The position numbers and the translations under genes were made by a program. From Planctomycetaceae bacterium (GTDB lineage Bacteria > Planctomycetota > Planctomycetia > Pirellulales > Thermoguttaceae): a stretch of 8,281 bases of DNA. Positions 5,067 to 8,281 of the stretch are shown in pieces; position 1 is the stretch's first letter; the number at the start of each line of letters is the position of its first letter. Where the stretch lies: assembly GCA_003509805.1 (NCBI GenBank), contig DOMV01000456.1, positions 214-8,494 on the forward strand, given 5' to 3'. Below the pieces are notes generated by a model. It made no database searches, was not told where the DNA came from, and worked only from the letters and a program-made list of their open reading frames with translations.

Positions 5067-7766
5067 CTACCAGTAGAGATTCAGGCCGACCACGCCCGCG
5101 TTTTCGCTGTACTTTTCGCCGAAGCGGCCGGTATAGCTCGCCGAGATCACGACGCCGTCGCGGACATTCCAGGCCAACGTCGCCTCAGGAGCGGCCCAGG
5201 CGGTATGCGTATGGTTCGCATCGACCGTGAAGCTGCTGCCGTATTGGCTGAAACGGCCCGTAAGGTCGTCACCCATCACGCCGCCGTACATTCCCATGAA
5301 TTTTCCGGTGGCGACGAACGACTGGTTGCCCATGCGGAACTGCTTTCCGGCGAAGAACCCGATGCCCCCCTCCAGGTAGGTCGTGTCATAGCGATCGACC
5401 GCCAGGTTCAGCGAATCGGCGCCCGATTCCCCGTAACCGTCGAAGGAAAGGTAGGAAAGCGACATTTCGCCGCGCGGACCGATTTTCCAGCCGTTGATTT
5501 TCCACAGGTCGCGACCGGCTCCGATGCGTGCCGAAAAACCTTGGGCGTCGGTCGAGCTGTTCGCCCGCTTGAACATCGGATCGAGAACGATGAATTTACC
5601 GGGCGTGTTGTCCGTGAAGACGGCCCCCGGAATGAACACGTCGCGGCTCATGTCGTAATCGCCGTAACCGTAGGCGATCGAGCCTTCAAGATAATCACGT
5701 TTGCGGTCGATACGGCCGTAGAGGCCGACGTTGCCCCAATCGCCGTCGGCGTGACCGTCGCCGGTGATGCGGTGGTTGCCCCAGCTCCCGAAGATGCCGA
5801 ACGTCTTGTTGTCGCGTTTGCGTTCGATCCCGAAGGATGTTCCGGCGAAATCGCCGTCGTAGGAACCCTCGGTGAGCGTCCCGGTGTTGTCGATCGCGCT
5901 GCCGAAACCTTCGATCCAGCCGGTCGTTTCGACCTTGCCCCCGGTGGAGCAGACGGCATCGCAGGGATCGCAGGGATCGCACGGTGCCGGATCGCAGGGG
6001 TTGCAGGGGTTGCACGCGGAACCGTTGGAGCCTTGTCCGAGCCGGTTGAGTTCGGCGCGACGGCTCAGCGAGCGGTGGATGCCGACCGTCCCGAAGTGGG
6101 CCGATTCGGCGACCTGGTTGGTGAACCGCGGGCTCATTTTGCGGGCGACGACCGTTTTGGTCAGGTTGTCCTGCGCGTCGAGCCGCTGGAAGATGTCGGC
6201 GGTATCCTGGTTGATATCGGCCCCGAGTTCCCCGGCGTAGGCGTGGAAAATTCCGGACAAACCCGGATCGATCAGGCCCACCCCGTCGGCCATCTTGTGC
6301 GTCCGCTTCTCCGTCAGGTCCATGTACGCCTTGTCGACGCGAAGGAAACGGTAGTCGATGTGGTCGAGAGGCTCAATAAAGCCGGTATTGGCAGCCATTT
6401 GGAGCGCTCTCCACACGTCCAGTGTTTGCGGCTGCGTAATATCGACTCCCAGCATGGCGCAGAAGGCCACGTAGACCGGATCACTGCTCCAACTTTCGAA
6501 TGCCGGCGGCAAAACGACCGATCCGTCATAGATGTAGGAATCCGCAGAATCGACGAGAGATTCCAATATTTCAGTGTTGGAAGCCATCCGAGCGCCGGAA
6601 GAGATCAGGGTAATCGCGCCGGTGACATGCGGAGATGCCATACTGGTCCCGTTCATGGCGCTCAATTCGTTCCCGCCGTTCATCCATCCCGGTACGGACG
6701 AAAGGATATTTTGGCCCGGAGCGAGGAGAACGACTTTTTCATTTTGATTACTGAAGCTGGTGACGACACCCCACGAGTGCATGGCCCCGATGGCGATGGC
6801 GTCTTCCATGGCGGCGGGTGCCCCGATGTAATTGTTCAAACCCTCGTTTCCGGAGGCATAAATACCGAGAACGCCCGCGTCGGCAAGAGCCTTGACACCC
6901 GCGGCAAGTTGCGGATACATACTTTCGGCAATACCGGATTCATCCGCGGCAAAAACGCCGTCACCAAAGCTGCCGTTCAACGAGACGATATTGTAGTCCT
7001 TGGAAATCCTCGCCGCATAATACATCAGCGCCGCGATTTGAGGATCGTCGATGCTTCCTTTCAAATTGAGCAAATCCGCGTCCGTGCGACTTGTCGGATC
7101 CATCCATGACGCCGGGTTAAGCAAAACAAGTCCGGCATCCGGAGCCATGCCGACAATTGTCCCGGAAACATGTGTTCCGTGCATCGTCTCCGTAAGAGTC
7201 GGAACGGCTTGAACGGCATCGAGGCCGGTCCCCAGATAAATATCGCCGGTTCCGCCGAGGAATGACCCCGTGCCGACTTTTTCCATATCATTCGTGTACT
7301 GGTATGTCGGTATTCCACCCAAAACCGTTCCAACGTAACTGGCTCCGGCCGAAGCCTCCGTAATCACATTGTTTTTGATGTAGGAATTGTTTGCGTCGTA
7401 CGTCGTATCGATGACCGCCGCCGAAACCCCTTGGCCGCGAATACCGATGGCATGCAACCGCGCCGCTCCGGTCGACTCGGCGGAGTCCATATAATCGCTT
7501 CCGTTCCACAATGGATACTGATATCCGCCGTCGGTGTTCGGATAACCCGGCAAGGGCCAGGTCGGGTTCGGTGCCTGCGCAAATGCAGTGTTGCTGAACA
7601 CACCGTTGCAGAAGGCGCCGGCGCCGAACAGGGTCAACGCCAGGGCGGCCAGCGCGGTGCCGCGACGGAGCGTCTTGCGAATCGTTTTCCATACTTTGTG
7701 CCGGTCTCTCCCGGTCGATTGCGCCCATTTGCGCGCAGAACTCTCCTTTGTCTTGTGCATAGACAT
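5067..7766 (-). CDS. Subtilisin-like (S8) serine protease autotransporter
   Basis: 899 aa from ATG 7766, stop TAG at 5067. Type Va secretion: the barrel inserts in the outer membrane and the passenger is displayed or released. Residues 1-36 are long and basic, followed by a hydrophobic core at about 37-52 and an AFAQA cleavage region near 63-65, i.e. an extended signal peptide. The S8 catalytic residues are all present: Asp120 (AAVIDTTYD), His196 (MHGTHVSGT), oxyanion Asn307 (ASGNEG) and Ser375 (NGTSMASPH). Residues ~400-575 form a linker without recognised domain. Residues 585-606 carry seven Cys in C-D/N-P units. From about 615 to 899 a Gly/aromatic-rich beta-barrel follows (GWIEGFGS start, GLNLYW end with terminal Trp), typical of autotransporter barrels of about 280 aa. 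Start choice: the frame is open to 7814, but GAGGAAAGGA sits just before ATG 7766 and also serves ATG 7760, two codons later. Targets are unknown: peptide nutrition, surface protein processing or self-release. It is convergent with the lactonase gene. Confidence 0.9.
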   Translation of the reverse strand: MSMHKTKESSARKWAQSTGRDRHKVWKTIRKTLRRGTALAALALTLFGAGAFCNGVFSNTAFAQAPNPTWPLPGYPNTDGGYQYPLWNGSDYMDSAESTGAARLHAIGIRGQGVSAAVIDTTYDANNSYIKNNVITEASAGASYVGTVLGGIPTYQYTNDMEKVGTGSFLGGTGDIYLGTGLDAVQAVPTLTETMHGTHVSGTIVGMAPDAGLVLLNPASWMDPTSRTDADLLNLKGSIDDPQIAALMYYAARISKDYNIVSLNGSFGDGVFAADESGIAESMYPQLAAGVKALADAGVLGIYASGNEGLNNYIGAPAAMEDAIAIGAMHSWGVVTSFSNQNEKVVLLAPGQNILSSVPGWMNGGNELSAMNGTSMASPHVTGAITLISSGARMASNTEILESLVDSADSYIYDGSVVLPPAFESWSSDPVYVAFCAMLGVDITQPQTLDVWRALQMAANTGFIEPLDHIDYRFLRVDKAYMDLTEKRTHKMADGVGLIDPGLSGIFHAYAGELGADINQDTADIFQRLDAQDNLTKTVVARKMSPRFTNQVAESAHFGTVGIHRSLSRRAELNRLGQGSNGSACNPCNPCDPAPCDPCDPCDAVCSTGGKVETTGWIEGFGSAIDNTGTLTEGSYDGDFAGTSFGIERKRDNKTFGIFGSWGNHRITGDGHADGDWGNVGLYGRIDRKRDYLEGSIAYGYGDYDMSRDVFIPGAVFTDNTPGKFIVLDPMFKRANSSTDAQGFSARIGAGRDLWKINGWKIGPRGEMSLSYLSFDGYGESGADSLNLAVDRYDTTYLEGGIGFFAGKQFRMGNQSFVATGKFMGMYGGVMGDDLTGRFSQYGSSFTVDANHTHTAWAAPEATLAWNVRDGVVISASYTGRFGEKYSENAGVVGLNLYW
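5949..6014 (-). other. Cysteine-rich C-x-P repeat in the autotransporter linker
   Basis: This DNA encodes residues 585-606 of the autotransporter. It reads Cys-Asn-Pro twice, then Cys-Asp-Pro units with one Ala-Pro interruption, and ends Cys-Asp-Ala-Val-Cys. There are seven Cys in 22 residues, placed just before the predicted barrel. The plus strand shows this as an imprecise repeat of nine-base units (GGATCGCAG or GGGTTGCAG). The rest of the predicted mature protein has only one other Cys (about residue 436), so the clustering is striking. Its role is unknown: metal binding, disulfide cross-linking or a slippage-prone spacer. Confidence 0.8.
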
Positions 7767-7776
7767 TCCTTTCCTC
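7767..7776 (-). promoter_or_regulatory. Ribosome binding site of the autotransporter
   Basis: On the minus strand GAGGAAAGGA directly precedes ATG 7766. GAGG is spaced 6 bases from ATG 7766, and the second AAGGA is spaced 6 bases from ATG 7760, so either start is possible. No such site exists before the start at 7814. It is the only clear Shine-Dalgarno in the window. Confidence 0.7.
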
Positions 7777-8126
7777 AAAACAAGATGGTACAAGGGTCGA
7801 ATAAGCCCGAACAAGACATCGTGAGATCACGACCGTCCGCGACGCGAAAAACACGTTCACGTCGGAAACGCCGCGCCGGCGGGGGAAATCCTCCCTCGTC
7901 GACGGTAACGGCGGCGCGCTCGCAAGAAAACGATCCGGCTGCCGTTCCACGATAGCTTGTTCTCCGAAGGCTGTCCGATACGTGCTTCACGTTCCTTGTA
8001 CTCAGAGGAAATGAAAAAGAGACACGAACAGATTCTTGAACACATATAGAATCGGAACATCCCCGTTTTTTCTCAAACCGGAGAAATGAAAATCGTATTG
8101 AATTGATGCTTTTCACACGCGGCAGT
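7777..8126. other. Upstream region of the autotransporter, no gene seen
   Basis: About 350 bases without a supported gene. Short minus-strand frames here (up to 113 aa) run into the autotransporter start in another phase, have atypical composition and match nothing I know. The region should hold the autotransporter promoter and a long leader. It is less GC-rich near 8000-8120 than the coding regions, as expected of a promoter area. Confidence 0.45.
8048..8076 (-). promoter_or_regulatory. Possible sigma70-type promoter for the autotransporter
   Basis: On the minus strand TTGAGA (8071-8076) matches the -35 consensus at five of six bases and is followed after 17 bases by GATTCT (8048-8053), a weak -10 with the key A and final T. 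A TATATG lies a few bases further on as an alternative -10 with a longer spacer. This would give a leader of about 270 bases. Confidence 0.28.
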
Positions 8127-8135
8127 TGCTATTAT
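8127..8135 (+). promoter_or_regulatory. Possible extended -10 promoter at the right edge
   Basis: TGCTATTAT fits TGnTATAAT with one mismatch, and no good -35 is seen at 16-18 bases, the same type as the site at 3158. It is immediately followed by a 10-bp palindrome, TATCGCGATA (8133-8142), at the predicted start of transcription, which could be an operator. Confidence 0.35.
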
Positions 8136-8141
8136 CGCGAT

Positions 8142-8265
8142 ATCCGGAAAAGCCGCCGCAGTCCGCCTATGTTGAGGCGGGACGGGTCTTGTACCGAAAA
8201 CGCCCCGGGGTAAAATGGGAAGAAGTTTTATGCCGTAAACGGCCGGAAACTACGGCATGTTTTTT
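8142..8265 (+). ncRNA. Candidate small RNA or attenuated leader
   Basis: Between a possible extended -10 (8127-8135) and a good intrinsic terminator (ending 8265) lie about 124 bases with no open frame of note. A perfect 6-bp hairpin, CCGCCT (8163-8168) with AGGCGG (8175-8180) and a 6-base loop, lies near the 5' end. The terminator hairpin forms the 3' end. No Rfam family is recognised by eye. It could be a stand-alone small RNA or a leader with an attenuator for a gene beyond the window. Confidence 0.33.
8230..8265 (+). terminator. Rho-independent terminator
   Basis: ATGCCGTA (8230-8237) and TACGGCAT (8251-8258) are perfect reverse complements around a 13-base loop, followed by G and six T (8260-8265). 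On the minus strand the same stem is followed by only AAAAC, so it works in the plus direction. No plus-strand gene ends here, which implies a short upstream transcript. The stem sequence belongs to the repeat family shared with 2855-3002. Confidence 0.62.
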
Positions 8266-8281
8266 CCCGCGCACAATCGCC

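Noticed and set aside
5004..7109. 701-aa open frame on the plus strand opposite the autotransporter
   Set aside because: The minus strand has the full S8 catalytic set and a barrel. This frame is its antisense shadow, rich in Val/Arg/Asp/Gly without motifs, and starts inside the tandem repeat.
7775..8116. 113-aa minus-strand open frame upstream of the autotransporter
   Set aside because: It overlaps the autotransporter ribosome binding site and start in another phase, is Arg/Ser-rich and lacks a good start signal; it is more likely leader sequence.

Overview
The window reads as a moderately GC-rich Gram-negative genome. Planctomycetota (Pirellulales-like) is my best guess. It rests on the wording of the MurB C-terminal half, on loosely spaced single genes with long intergenic gaps, and on the general absence of Shine-Dalgarno sequences. 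This is an inference from memory of the families; a search with the MurB or phosphomutase protein would settle it.

Layout. Bases 1-317 hold no gene I can support. A phosphomannomutase/phosphoglucomutase-family gene (318-1832, +) is followed after 108 bases by a murB-family gene (1941-2822, +). A 566-base gap then carries a dispersed repeat copy, an extended -10 promoter and a long leader for an SMP-30/gluconolactonase-family gene (3389-4360, +). A 706-base convergent gap (4361-5066) holds two more copies of the dispersed repeat in the opposite orientation, a long inverted repeat and a 14-bp tandem repeat. On the minus strand lies a large autotransporter (5067-7766): an N-terminal subtilisin-like S8 protease, a linker with an unusual Cys-Asp-Pro repeat, and a C-terminal outer-membrane beta-barrel. 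The last ~500 bases are its upstream region plus a possible small RNA or leader ending in an intrinsic terminator.

The genes do not form one clear pathway. The phosphomutase (sugar-phosphate supply for polysaccharide or cell envelope) and MurB (peptidoglycan precursor) share a cell-envelope theme. The lactonase-like enzyme is probably independent sugar metabolism. The autotransporter is a surface or secreted protease with its own ribosome binding site and probably its own promoter.

Most worth a second look: (1) a ~100-120 bp dispersed intergenic repeat with inverted ends, three copies plus fragments; (2) a MurB homologue in which the positions of the catalytic Ser/Cys and Glu read Arg and Gln; (3) seven cysteines in a C-x-P-type repeat between protease and barrel of an autotransporter; (4) a candidate small RNA at the right edge. 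I see no CRISPR array, tRNA, rRNA, transposase or clear defence system.
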